Below, one piece after another: positions 16,614-25,900 of a stretch of 64,000 nt of DNA. This DNA comes from Streptantibioticus rubrisoli. GTDB lineage: Bacteria > Actinomycetota > Actinomycetes > Streptomycetales > Streptomycetaceae. The translations under genes were made by a program, and so were the position numbers. The stretch's first letter is position 1. Each line of letters starts with the position of its first letter. The stretch is taken from assembly GCF_024436055.1 (NCBI RefSeq), contig NZ_JANFNH010000002.1, positions 248,001 through 312,000 on the forward strand. Direction: 5' to 3'. Below the pieces are notes generated by a model. It was given only the letters and a program-made list of their open reading frames with translations. It made no database searches and was not told the origin of the DNA.

Positions 16614-17866
16614 GTGAGCATGTTCTCGTCGTAGGCAGCGGCCGCGACCTGCCGACCCGGGTGCGAAGCGCCCTGCCCGGCACGCGCACCTCGGTGATCT
16701 GCCGACTGGAATACGTCTCCAAGCTAAGGGAGTTGACCGAGCACACCCGGGTGATCGCGGTACGCCATGACGCACCGGACGAGGAGTGGATCGAACTCGC
16801 CTCCGCCGCGCACGCCCGGCATCCGTTCACCCGGATCGCCACCTTCGGCGAGCGCGACCAGGACCGCTGCGCCGCGATCGGCGAGGCGCTCGGCATCCCG
16901 ACGCATTCCCCGCGGACCGTGGCCCTGGTGCACGACAAGCACGCCATGCGCGCCCGGCTGCGGGAAGCCGGAGTCGACACCACCGCCTCCGCCCTGGTGG
17001 CCGACCCGGCCGAACTGCGGGACTTCGTGGCCGAACACGGACTGCCCTGCGTGGTGAAGCCGGTACGCGGCGCGGGCAGCGCCGGTGTCGCGGTGGTACG
17101 CGAGGAGGGCGCGCTGGCGGCGGCCTTCGCGCGGGCCAGCGACAGGTTCGACGGGCTGCCCGACGCCGGTGTGCTGGTCGAACAGTTCCATGAGGGACCG
17201 CAGTTCAGCGTGGAGGCGTTCTCGGAGGACGGTGAGCACCAGGTCGTCGCGATCACCCGGAAGTTCTCCGATCCGGTCACCTTCGTAGAACTCGGCCATG
17301 TCGCACCAGCCGAACTGACGGTCCTTCAGGAAAAGGAAGTGCACACCTACGTGGAGCGGTTGCTCGACACCCTCGGCGTGACGAGCGGCGCCACCCACAC
17401 CGAGCTCGTACTGGGCGAGGCGGGGCCGAAGGTGATCGAGACCCATGTCCGGATGGGCGGCGACGAGATCCCGGCCCTGGCACTGGACGCCACCGGTGTC
17501 GACATCGCCGAGTGCGTGGTGCGGCAGACGGTGGGGGAGCGGGTGCTGCCCGGCATCAGGCAGACGCTCGCCGAGCAGCGGCCCGGCCGCAGCTCCGCGA
17601 TCTGGTTCGCGGCATCACCCGCCGCCGGTGAACTGACCGAAGTCCACGGGCTTGAGGACGCCCGGCGGACGCACCGGGTCACCGAGGTCGAGCTGCTGGT
17701 CCGCCCCGGTGGCAGCTGCGGCACCCTGGAGTCCTCCGAGTCCCGGATCGCCTACGCGCGCGCCCTCGGGGACACGGCCGACGAGGCGGTGGCCGCCGCC
17801 CGGCAGGCCGTAGAGCGGCTGGAGTTCCAGCTGCGGCTGCGGGCGGCCGACGGGGAGACGGTGTGA
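16610..17866 (+). CDS. ATP-grasp ligase (second of two)
   Basis: The protein is 418 residues. The ATP loop is CVVKPVRGAGSAGVAVV near 145-161, and the metal-binding segment is VIETHVRMGGDEIPAL near 274-290. The overall build (N-domain, ATP-grasp, C-domain with LLVRPGG) matches L-amino-acid ligases of the biotin-carboxylase-like group, such as BacD-type dipeptide ligases. It shares only the fold with the first ATP-grasp protein, so two different bonds are likely. ATG 16610 overlaps the MFS stop. Confidence 0.85.
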   Translation: MSEHVLVVGSGRDLPTRVRSALPGTRTSVICRLEYVSKLRELTEHTRVIAVRHDAPDEEWIELASAAHARHPFTRIATFGERDQDRCAAIGEALGIPTHSPRTVALVHDKHAMRARLREAGVDTTASALVADPAELRDFVAEHGLPCVVKPVRGAGSAGVAVVREEGALAAAFARASDRFDGLPDAGVLVEQFHEGPQFSVEAFSEDGEHQVVAITRKFSDPVTFVELGHVAPAELTVLQEKEVHTYVERLLDTLGVTSGATHTELVLGEAGPKVIETHVRMGGDEIPALALDATGVDIAECVVRQTVGERVLPGIRQTLAEQRPGRSSAIWFAASPAAGELTEVHGLEDARRTHRVTEVELLVRPGGSCGTLESSESRIAYARALGDTADEAVAAARQAVERLEFQLRLRAADGETV

Positions 17867-18984
17867 CCGGCACCACCGTCGCCAGCACCCCGCAGGCGGC
17901 CACCGACCGCCCGCGGGGCGCCGCCCCGCTGAACCTCGCCGACTACCGTGCGGCGGCCCTCAAGATCCTGCCCACGGCGGCCTTCGACTACCTGGAGGGC
18001 GGTGCGGCGGACGAGCACACCGTCCGCTGGAACCACGAGGCCTACCAGCGACTGGCCCTGCTGCCCCGGGTGCTGGCGGGCCACGTGGGCGCGCACACCG
18101 GCTGCTCGGTGTTCGGCACCGCCCTGGACTCGCCGATCCTGCTGGCCCCGGCCGCCTCGCACCGCCTGTTCCACCCCGGCGCCGAGGCCGCCACCGCCCA
18201 CGGGGCCGCCGCGGCAGGGGCGTTGATGACCGTGAGCACCTTCTCCTCGCAGACGGTTGAGGAGATCGGCGCCACGGCCACCGGCCCCTGGTGGTTCCAG
18301 CTCTATGTGCAACGGGACCGCGCGCTCACCGCGGAACTGGTGCGCAGGGCGGCGGCCGCGGGCGCCCGGGCCTGTGTGGTCACCGTCGACACACCGGTCA
18401 CCGGAGTGCGCGAGCGGGACCTGCGCAACGGCTTCGCACTGCCCTCCCACGGCACACCGGCCAACCTCGCCCATGTCCAGGGCAGTTCGACGCACGGCGC
18501 GATCCACGATCCGCGGATCGATCCCGCGGTGGGCTGGGACGACCTGGAACGGCTGCGCGCGGTCTGTGGACTGCCGGTGCTGGCCAAGGGCATCCTGCGG
18601 GCCGAGGACGCGCAGCGCGCGGCCGACGCCGGTTTCGGGGTGTGGGTCTCCAACCACGGTGGCCGCAACCTCGACACCGCCGCGGCCACGCTGTCCGCCC
18701 TGCCCGCCATCGCCGAGCGGGTGGCGGGTAGGGTGCCGGTCATCGTCGACGGGGGCATCCGCCGCGGAACCGACGTGGTCAAGGCGCTCGCCCTCGGCGC
18801 CGACGCGGTGGCCATCGGCCGTCCGTACGTGTGGGGCCTGGCCGTCGGCGGCGCGGACGGAGTACGGGACGTCGTCCAGACGCTGCGCAGGGAGACCGAG
18901 TTGGCGATGGCCCTGGTCGGCGCGGCGACCCTGGACGACCTGACGGCGGACCTGGTGGTGCCCGCCGGGGTTCACCGCCCGTAG
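17863..18984 (+). CDS. FMN-dependent alpha-hydroxyacid oxidase
   Basis: The protein is 373 residues, the usual length for glycolate/lactate/hydroxymandelate oxidases. It has the FMN-barrel signatures FDYLEGGAADE near residue 44, the active-site SNHGGRNLD near 263-271, VIVDGGIRRGTDVVKALALGADAV, and IGRPYVWGLA. These enzymes oxidise a 2-hydroxy acid to a 2-oxo acid with O2. Next to an aminotransferase, it could make the 2-oxo acid that is then aminated, as in the hydroxymandelate route to hydroxyphenylglycine, though no hydroxymandelate synthase is present. It is the last gene of the operon; its end overlaps the PhzF-like gene by 13 bases. Confidence 0.88.
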   Translation: MTGTTVASTPQAATDRPRGAAPLNLADYRAAALKILPTAAFDYLEGGAADEHTVRWNHEAYQRLALLPRVLAGHVGAHTGCSVFGTALDSPILLAPAASHRLFHPGAEAATAHGAAAAGALMTVSTFSSQTVEEIGATATGPWWFQLYVQRDRALTAELVRRAAAAGARACVVTVDTPVTGVRERDLRNGFALPSHGTPANLAHVQGSSTHGAIHDPRIDPAVGWDDLERLRAVCGLPVLAKGILRAEDAQRAADAGFGVWVSNHGGRNLDTAAATLSALPAIAERVAGRVPVIVDGGIRRGTDVVKALALGADAVAIGRPYVWGLAVGGADGVRDVVQTLRRETELAMALVGAATLDDLTADLVVPAGVHRP

Positions 18985-19688
18985 AGCTCGGCGACGGCGT
19001 CCCGGATCCCGGCGCCGGGCTGGTCGACGACGCAGCGCCCGCCGAGTTCCACCCGGACGCCGTCCACCGGCCGGGTCATGATGACCGCCCGGTGCCTGCC
19101 GTGCACCACCCGCAGGGCACGGCCGAGCTTCAGCGTCAGCAGCATGGACGCGCTGCCGCACGCCTCGTCCTCGCCCTTGCCGATCCGCGGCGCCCACAGC
19201 CTGGCCCGCACCTGACCGGCCTCCCGGTCCAGCCATGACCACACCTGGGTGAAGTCCTCCCCCTCGGGCAGCCCGGTCAACGCGTCGATCTCCTGCGGGC
19301 TGGCCATCTCGTAGTGGCGCCACGGCTTGGACCAGGCGGCGGGCGCCGTCAGCCACACCGTGCCGTCGTCGTCACGTCGACAGGCGACGGCACCGGCCCG
19401 CGGCACCAGTTCCGTGACCGGTGTGCCCAGCCGGTGCAGCACTTCCACGGCGGCCAGCAGCGGGTGCCCGCCGAAGCGGATCAGCTGGCCGTACGAACTG
19501 TGGATGTCGACCAGACCGCGCTCGGCATCGCGCACGAACACGGTGGCCGGAATGCCGAGCCGGGTGGCCAGGGCCTGCCGCTCCTCGCTGGTGACGGGCG
19601 CGTCGGCCGGTTCGACCACGATCAGGGCGGGGTTGCCGTGTGCGCCGTCGGCGTTCACGAACGCCCGGGCGAGCATGCAAGTGATCAC
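18972..19688 (-). CDS. PhzF-like protein lacking the catalytic glutamate
   Basis: The protein is 238 residues. The fold signatures AHGNPALIVVEP near residue 18-27, GGHPLLAAVEVL, and GKGEDEACGSASMLL identify the PhzF/diaminopimelate-epimerase-like family. PhzF enzymes use a glutamate in a (S/N)E(T/S)xF motif as the general acid-base; here the matching site reads PATVF with alanine, so ordinary PhzF isomerase chemistry is doubtful. There is no clear ribosome site; a TAGCGT hexamer lies close to the GTG at 19688 and a leaderless start is possible (TTG 19691 and ATG 19676 are alternatives). It is convergent with the hydroxyacid oxidase. Confidence 0.75.
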   Translation of the reverse strand: MITCMLARAFVNADGAHGNPALIVVEPADAPVTSEERQALATRLGIPATVFVRDAERGLVDIHSSYGQLIRFGGHPLLAAVEVLHRLGTPVTELVPRAGAVACRRDDDGTVWLTAPAAWSKPWRHYEMASPQEIDALTGLPEGEDFTQVWSWLDREAGQVRARLWAPRIGKGEDEACGSASMLLTLKLGRALRVVHGRHRAVIMTRPVDGVRVELGGRCVVDQPGAGIRDAVAELYGR

Positions 19689-19822
19689 CAACTCACGCTA
19701 CCAGCACACCAGTTGGTCAGACCGTGCGGAGCCCGTCGGCTTCCATCGCGCGCGGCGCCCGGCAGCCCTGTTCGACACCCCGTGGGATCTGGGCGTGGTG
19801 TGACGCATGGCGTGTGTGCCCC

Positions 19823-20947
19823 TCAACGGATCGGTCGTTCGGCTCCGTGGGCGAGGAACGCCAGCAAGGCGGTGTAGCAGGTTTCCAGCGCGTCGCGGCT
19901 GACGAACTCGCGTGGGGTGTGGGCGAGTTCGGGGTCCCCCGGGCCGAAGTTGATCGCCGGAATGCCATGGGCGGCGAACCTGCCCACGTCCGACCAGCCC
20001 AGCCTCGGCTTGATCTCGCCCCCCGCCGCCGCGCACGCCTGTGCCACCAGCGGATGGGCCAGAGCGGGCGGCGCGGGCGGCGACGAGAGCACCACCCGGA
20101 CGCGGTCGGCCTCCGGGGCGAGCCCGGTGACGACATCCAGCGCCGCCGCACTGTCCAGGGTGGGCGCGTGCCGGTAGTTGACCCGCACCGAGCAGTGGTC
20201 GGGCACCACATCGCCCTGCACACCGCCGTCGACACCGACCACGCAGAGGGCCTGCCGGTAGACCAGTCCGTCGATGTCGACGGGCTCAGGGACGAAACCG
20301 CTGATCCTGGCCAGCGCGACCGCCGCACGGTGGATGGCGTTGACGCCCTGCCATGGGCGGGCGGTGTGCGCCCGCACGCCGTCGAAGCCGAGGTCCACCA
20401 CCAGGTTGCCCTGACATCCGGCCTCGACGCGGCCGTTGGTCGGTTCCAGCAGGATCGCCAGATCGCCGCCCAGCAGATAGGGGTAGTCGGTGAGGAGCAG
20501 GTTGGTTTCGCTCCGGCGCGAGCCGATCTCCTCCTTGTCGTAGAACAGGAAGGTCAGGTCGAACCCGCTGTCCTTCGCCCGCTCGGCGAGCGCCAGCATG
20601 ACGGCCACCCCGCCCTTCATGTCCACGGCGCCGAGGCCGCGGACCGTCTCGGGAGCGCCGTTCGTGGCGCGGCTGCCGGGCGGGAACTCCGGGACGGTGT
20701 CGAGGTGCCCGGCGAGAACGATGCGCTGCTGGGCGCCCTTGCCGGTGCGGGCGATGACGTTGTTGCCGATGCGCCGCACGGTCAGGTCGGGCGCGCGGTC
20801 CAGCAGGCGGCGTTCCACTAGGTCGGCCAGCTCCCGCTCGTTACCGCTCACGGAGCGGATGGCGACCAGGCCGTCGGTGAGTTCCAGCAGATCCGTGCTG
20901 TGCAGTACGCGATGGTGCTCGCGGGTCGTGGTCGCGGTACTGGTCAC
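19823..20947 (-). CDS. M20-family metallopeptidase, DapE/ArgE-like
   Basis: The protein is 374 residues. Zinc-binding landmarks are AGHLDTVP, GAVDMKGGVAVMLALA, and YDKEEIGSRRSE, followed by the lid domain and a C-terminal REFVSRDALETCYTALLAFL. Family members remove acyl groups from amino-acid amines (succinyl-diaminopimelate, acetylornithine) or cut dipeptides. GTG at 20947 is chosen because AAGGAGGAAC lies about 10 bases upstream; the longer frame to 21019 has no such site. It may unmask a succinylated or acetylated intermediate, such as one made by the GNAT domain of the fused epimerase (inference), or be the cell's DapE. Confidence 0.88.
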   Translation of the reverse strand: MTSTATTTREHHRVLHSTDLLELTDGLVAIRSVSGNERELADLVERRLLDRAPDLTVRRIGNNVIARTGKGAQQRIVLAGHLDTVPEFPPGSRATNGAPETVRGLGAVDMKGGVAVMLALAERAKDSGFDLTFLFYDKEEIGSRRSETNLLLTDYPYLLGGDLAILLEPTNGRVEAGCQGNLVVDLGFDGVRAHTARPWQGVNAIHRAAVALARISGFVPEPVDIDGLVYRQALCVVGVDGGVQGDVVPDHCSVRVNYRHAPTLDSAAALDVVTGLAPEADRVRVVLSSPPAPPALAHPLVAQACAAAGGEIKPRLGWSDVGRFAAHGIPAINFGPGDPELAHTPREFVSRDALETCYTALLAFLAHGAERPIR

Positions 20948-21421
20948 GAAACGGGGTTCCTCCTTCGGTTTCCTTGGTGCGCAGCGCCATCCGGTGGCCC
21001 CTCCAGGCTGGTTGGTCAAGCCACCCGAATGCCCACCGGACCTGATGTCGGTGCGGGCGTGGACTTGTCGCTGTCTCGCCGCATCCTGCCGGGCCGGTCT
21101 TCCCGGAGCATCCGGCAGCGGGCGTCAGGATCCTGCAAGAGGCGAACCTGAAGGGGGCCGAAACGCATAGCAAACCGGACATAGAGGCTGCTCGTGATGC
21201 GGCTCGTGTCAAGGGCGGGAAAGCCGCTCGGTCACCAGCCGGGCTTTTCACCCGCCCGGCCTTCGTGGTGACGCGATCAGGAACAGCCGAGGAAGACACA
21301 AGGACGGCAAGCGGGACGACAAGCTGTCCGCAAGCCGGATCCGGCACACTCCTTGGCGTCGGCTTCACCCGCACCGGCGGCCTGACAAGCCGCCGCCCAG
21401 AACCTGTGAAGGCCACCAGCC
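20948..21421. promoter_or_regulatory. divergent control region with a long structured leader
   Basis: This 474-base gap separates the M20 gene (minus) from the adenylation gene (plus). Near its right end a strong hairpin can form from GTCACCAGCCGGGC (21231-21244) with GCCCGGC (21254-21260) and TGGTGAC (21266-21272). A second stem, GGGCGGGAAAGCC (21213-21225) with GGCTTT and CCCGCCC (21242-21257), uses the same bases and excludes the first. Mutually exclusive stems about 150 bases before a start codon are typical of attenuators. I do not recognise a known riboswitch consensus and see no coding potential. Confidence 0.4.
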
Positions 21422-22996
21422 ATGAGCCACCGCGTCCGCACGGAACACGCCACCATCCACGGCCTGTTCGACGAGCAGGCCGCCCGCACGCCCGACCGGA
21501 CCGCACTGCGCGACGCGCGGGAGTCCCTGACGTACGCCGAGACCCGGCGTCGCGCCGACGCGCTCGCCGCCCGGCTGCACCAGCACTGTCCACGGCCGGG
21601 AGCGCGGATCGGGCTGCGGCTGGAGCGCGGTGTGCGGATGGTCGTCGCGATGCTGGCGGTTCTCAAGTGCGGCCACACCTATGTGCCGTTGGACCCGGCG
21701 TATCCCGCCGAGAGGCTGCGCCGCATGGCGCTGGACGCCGAACCGGCCCTGATCCTCACCGACCAGGACCTGGCCGACGACGTACCGCCAGCGGCCGAGG
21801 CACGGCCGCCGGAAGTGGCGGTCACCCCCGACGCACCCGCCTACGTCCTCTACACCTCGGGTGCGTCCGGCCCGCCCAACGCCGTGCCGGTACCGCACCG
21901 CAACGTGCTGGCGCTGGTGCGCGCCTGCGGCGAACGGTACGAACTCGGCGCCGAGGACGTGTGGACCTCGCTCCACTCCTTCGCCTTCCACCTGTCCGTC
22001 TGGGAGATCTGGGGCGCCCTGCTGCGCGGCGGAACGCTGGTGGTGGTGCCACGGGAGGTGGCGGCTTCCCCGCGGGCCACCCTCGACCTGCTGGCCCGCG
22101 AGCGGGTGACGGTCCTCACCGCGGTGCCCTCGGTCTTCCGCCACCTGGTCCGCGCCACGGCTGCCTGGGTCGGCGAAGTCCCGGTACCGCGCCATGTGTT
22201 CCTCGCCAGCGAGCCGATCGACATACGGGACATACGCTGCTGGCGGCGCGCCTTCGGAACGGCCAGCCGGTTCGTCAGCACCTACGCCCTCACCGAGGCG
22301 ACCTGCTTCGCCGCCCACCGCCCGCTGACCGATGAGGAGTTGGACGGCACCCAACCGCCGGAGCCGCTCGCCGATCTCGGAGAACCGCTGGAGGGGGTGG
22401 AGTTGGCCGTGCTGGGGGAGGGCGGTCAGCCGATCCGTCCCGGAGAGATCGGCGAGATCCATCTGTCCGGTGCCGGGTTGGCCACCGGCCGCCCGACCGA
22501 GCGGTACCACCGCACCGGGGACCTCGCCCGTATGCGCGGCGACGGCAGGCTGTACTACGCCGGGCGGGTCGAGGACGAGGTGCGGACCAACGGACCGCGC
22601 TTCGGACTTGGCGAGGTGGAGACCGTGTTGCGGCAGGCACCGGGAGTGCGGGAACTCGTCGTGGTCACAACCAGCAGCGGCGTGGGCGAACCGATGATGA
22701 CGGCCTTCTACACGGTGCGCACCTCGGCCCAGGTGGACCTGGGCACCCGGCTGTCCGCGCACGCCCGCGCCGAACTGCCCGTACACATGGCGCCGACCCG
22801 CTTCGTGCGGCTTCCGGAGTTGCCGATCAGCCCCTCGGGCAGGACCGATCGCGCGGCGTTGGCGGCCTGGCGGCCGCCTATCCAGACCGTGCTGCCCAGC
22901 ACCCTCCGGGCGCCCCGCCTCCCGGACGCCTTGCCAGGTCACTCACCCATGAGCTCCTGGAGCAGGCGTGTCGCGGGCAGTTCGGGGCGCAGGTAG
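21422..22996 (+). CDS. stand-alone adenylation-domain protein with altered core motifs
   Basis: The protein is 524 residues and has an NRPS-type adenylation domain with no carrier or condensation domain. Motif A3 reads TSGASGPPNAVPVPH, so the usual lysine is Asn153. The amino-group-binding aspartate region reads SFAFHLSVWEIWG, with His190 where alpha-amino-acid domains have Asp. Motif A5 reads YALTE for YGPTE. Motif A10 reads ISPSGRTDRAAL, so the catalytic lysine is Arg474. A7 (HRTGDL) and most of A8 (GRVEDEV) remain. The first half-reaction should be impaired unless Arg substitutes, and a standard alpha-amino acid is unlikely. It overlaps the regulator's 3' end by 58 bases, convergent. Confidence 0.8.
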   Translation: MSHRVRTEHATIHGLFDEQAARTPDRTALRDARESLTYAETRRRADALAARLHQHCPRPGARIGLRLERGVRMVVAMLAVLKCGHTYVPLDPAYPAERLRRMALDAEPALILTDQDLADDVPPAAEARPPEVAVTPDAPAYVLYTSGASGPPNAVPVPHRNVLALVRACGERYELGAEDVWTSLHSFAFHLSVWEIWGALLRGGTLVVVPREVAASPRATLDLLARERVTVLTAVPSVFRHLVRATAAWVGEVPVPRHVFLASEPIDIRDIRCWRRAFGTASRFVSTYALTEATCFAAHRPLTDEELDGTQPPEPLADLGEPLEGVELAVLGEGGQPIRPGEIGEIHLSGAGLATGRPTERYHRTGDLARMRGDGRLYYAGRVEDEVRTNGPRFGLGEVETVLRQAPGVRELVVVTTSSGVGEPMMTAFYTVRTSAQVDLGTRLSAHARAELPVHMAPTRFVRLPELPISPSGRTDRAALAAWRPPIQTVLPSTLRAPRLPDALPGHSPMSSWSRRVAGSSGRR

Positions 22997-25900
22997 ACAT
23001 GCTCCCGGCGGTGTTCGATGACCGCGAGCATCCTGCGCAGGGTGTCCTCGGCCTCCTTGTGCCGCCCGGCGTGGTGCTGGGCCTGGGCGAGCAGGCCCAG
23101 ATGCAGCGGCAGGCGCAACTTGGAGCGCGACCGGTGCAGTTCGGCCAGCGATGTGCGCATCAGCGCGATGCCGTCCGCCTGCCGCTCGCCGTGGGTGAGC
23201 GCCCATCCCTCGGGCACCTGCAGCATCGCCTTCCAGTAGACCAGCCCGTGTTCGCCCGCCACCCGCGCCCCCTCGGCGCTGGAGGTGCGCGCCGTGTGCA
23301 CATCGCCCTCCCAGGCGGCCAGTACCGCGTCCACGTACAGGGCGAAGGCGCGGTCGGACGGTCTGCTCTCGTACTCGGTGAGGCTGAGCAGCTCACGGCG
23401 GCGCTCGGCGGCGGTGTCGTGGTCGCCCAGCAGCCAGTGGGTGAAGGCGTTGTAGGAGCGGCACGAGACCCGGGGATCGTGCTGGAACGTCCGGGCCATC
23501 GCGTGGCCTTGCCGGGTGGAACGATCCGCCGTGCGGACGGCCCGCTCGAGTTCGCCGAGCGCTTCGGGGAGTTGACCGCGCACGTGCAGCACGATGCCCT
23601 CGCCGTACGCGGCGCCCAACAGCGCCACCGGGTGCCGGGTGCGGTCGGCGATCTCCCGGAGCAGGCCGGAGTGCTCACGCGACTCGTCGTAGCGCCCGGT
23701 GACCAGCAGCGCCGCGCACAGCGCCCACAGCACCGACGGGTCCTCGGGCGTGCCGGTGACGGAGTTCAGCGCCCGGCCCCGGTCGAGTGCCGCCTCGGCC
23801 TCGGCGTCGCCGTAGCCGCGGACGGTGGCCAGCACCTGGCCGAGCTGGATGTGCAGCCGCTGTTCCAGATGCGCGGCCGAAGCGTCGTCCGGTGGCAGAG
23901 CGCCCACTAGTTGCACCGCGCGGCGCAGCCAGGTCTCGACCTGCTCGTACGCCAGGTGCTGCTCGGCGTGCTCCGCGGCGCGCAGCAGCCGGGGCAGCGC
24001 CCGACGTGCCGGTAGCGCGCCCTTGGCGTGCCAGCTGTGGTGGGCGACCCGCTCGATCTCCTCCCCGCCCACCTGTCCGCGCCCCCTGGCGTGCAGCGCC
24101 TCGGCGACCCGGGCGTGCAGTAGTTCGCGTTCCGCGCGGTCGAGTTCGTCGATCAGCGTCTCTCGCACCAGGGCGTGCGCGAAGTGCAGTCGGCCGGGGT
24201 GGTGCGGGTCCTCACCGAGCAGGTCGGCCCGGATCGCCGCCTCCAGGGCCGCGGTGACCGGCGCGTCCTCGGCCGCGGTGCGGTGCAGCAGATCCGTGTC
24301 GACCTCGGTGCCGATGACGGCGCACAGGTGGAGCACGTGCAGGACCGGTTCCTCAAGCGCGCTGAACCGCTGGTGTAAAACCTCGCGCACACCCGTGGGT
24401 ATCCGGTCGAGCAGCACGCTCGCGGCGCCGGGCTCGTGCAGCCGCCGCACGTCACCGAGCAGGGAGAGGAACTGCGTCAGGAAGTACGGATTGCCCTTGC
24501 TGCGCTGGTGCAGCGCCTCCACGACCTCCGCCCGCACCCCCGGCCCTGCCTGCGCCTGCACCAGGGTCGCCACGGCGTCCCGGCACAGCCCGCGCAGCCG
24601 CAGTGTCTCGGTCCGCGGGCCCCTGAGGATCTCGGTCAGCATCCGGGACTTCGCGGCGTCGGACTCGATCTCGAAGTCCCGGGCGGTCAGTACGACGCTC
24701 AGCGGATGACCCTGGCGGCGGGTGCTGAGCACCCTGAGCAGGTCCAGCGAGGCGGTGTCGGCCCAGTGCAGATCCTCCAGGAGCAGTAGCAGCGGGCGCT
24801 TCGCGGCGAGCGTGAGCAGCACCTCGCAGACCGCGTAGTGGGTGAGGAACCGGGCCTGCGCCCAGTCGACTTCGGGATCCTGCGCCTCCACGGTTCGGGC
24901 CCACCGCTCGGGCAGCAGTGGTGCCAGCAGCGCGTCGAAGGGGGCTGTCGCGGTACGGAAGGCGTCCGGTCGGCTGGCCGAAAGCTGGCGCAGCACCTGG
25001 GTCCACAGCCAGTAGGGCGGAACGCCCTCACCGGGGAAGCAGTGGCTCCAGACCACTTCCACGTCCCGCGCCGCGGTCCGCAGCCGGGGAGCCAACTCCA
25101 TCAGCAACCGGGTCTTGCCGACCCCGGCGGGGCCGAGCACCGCGGCCACATGCCCGTGCCCGGTGATCGCACCGGCCGCCGCGGTCACCAGGCGGTGCAA
25201 CTCCTGGTCCCGGCCGGTGAACGGGGACCGGGCCGCGGGCTCCAGGGGTGCGGGTGCGGTGCGTTCGGCCGGTGGGGGCGGGGTGTTGTCGGCCCCGGCG
25301 GGCTCGGCTGGCGGGTCCTCCGGCTCGTGCTCCTGGCGCAGGATGGCGATGCGCACCCGTTGGAGTTCCGCCGCGGTGTCCACCCCGAACTCCTCGACCA
25401 GGTGGGTGCGGGTCCGCTCGTACACCTCCAGCGCTTCGGCCTGGCGCCCCAGGCGGGACAGCGCGGTCATCAGATGGCCGACGAGTCGTTCGCGCGCCGG
25501 ATGCCGTCGAACCTCCCGGTCGAGGTCGGCCGCCACCTCGTCGGCCGCGCCGAGGGCGAGCCTGGCCTCGGCGTACGACTCCACCGCGGTGAGCCGGAGT
25601 TGCTCAAGGCGGGTGCACTCATCCGCCAGCGGTGGGTGGGCGGTGAACTCGGTGTAGGGGGAGCCCCGCCACAACCGCAGCGCCTCGGCGAGCCGTTCGC
25701 GTGCGGCGAGCGGCTCCCGTCGGCCGAGCAACTGCCGTCCGGCGTGGACCAGTTGCTCGAAGCGGCAGACGTCGACCTGTTCCGGTTCGAGGTGCAGCAG
25801 GTATCCGGGTGCCTGGTAGCGCAGCGGCGAGGGGCTGCCCTGCTCGGCGGCCGGGTCGAGTACCCGGCGCAGTCGGGAGACATGGCTCTGCAGCGTGGCG

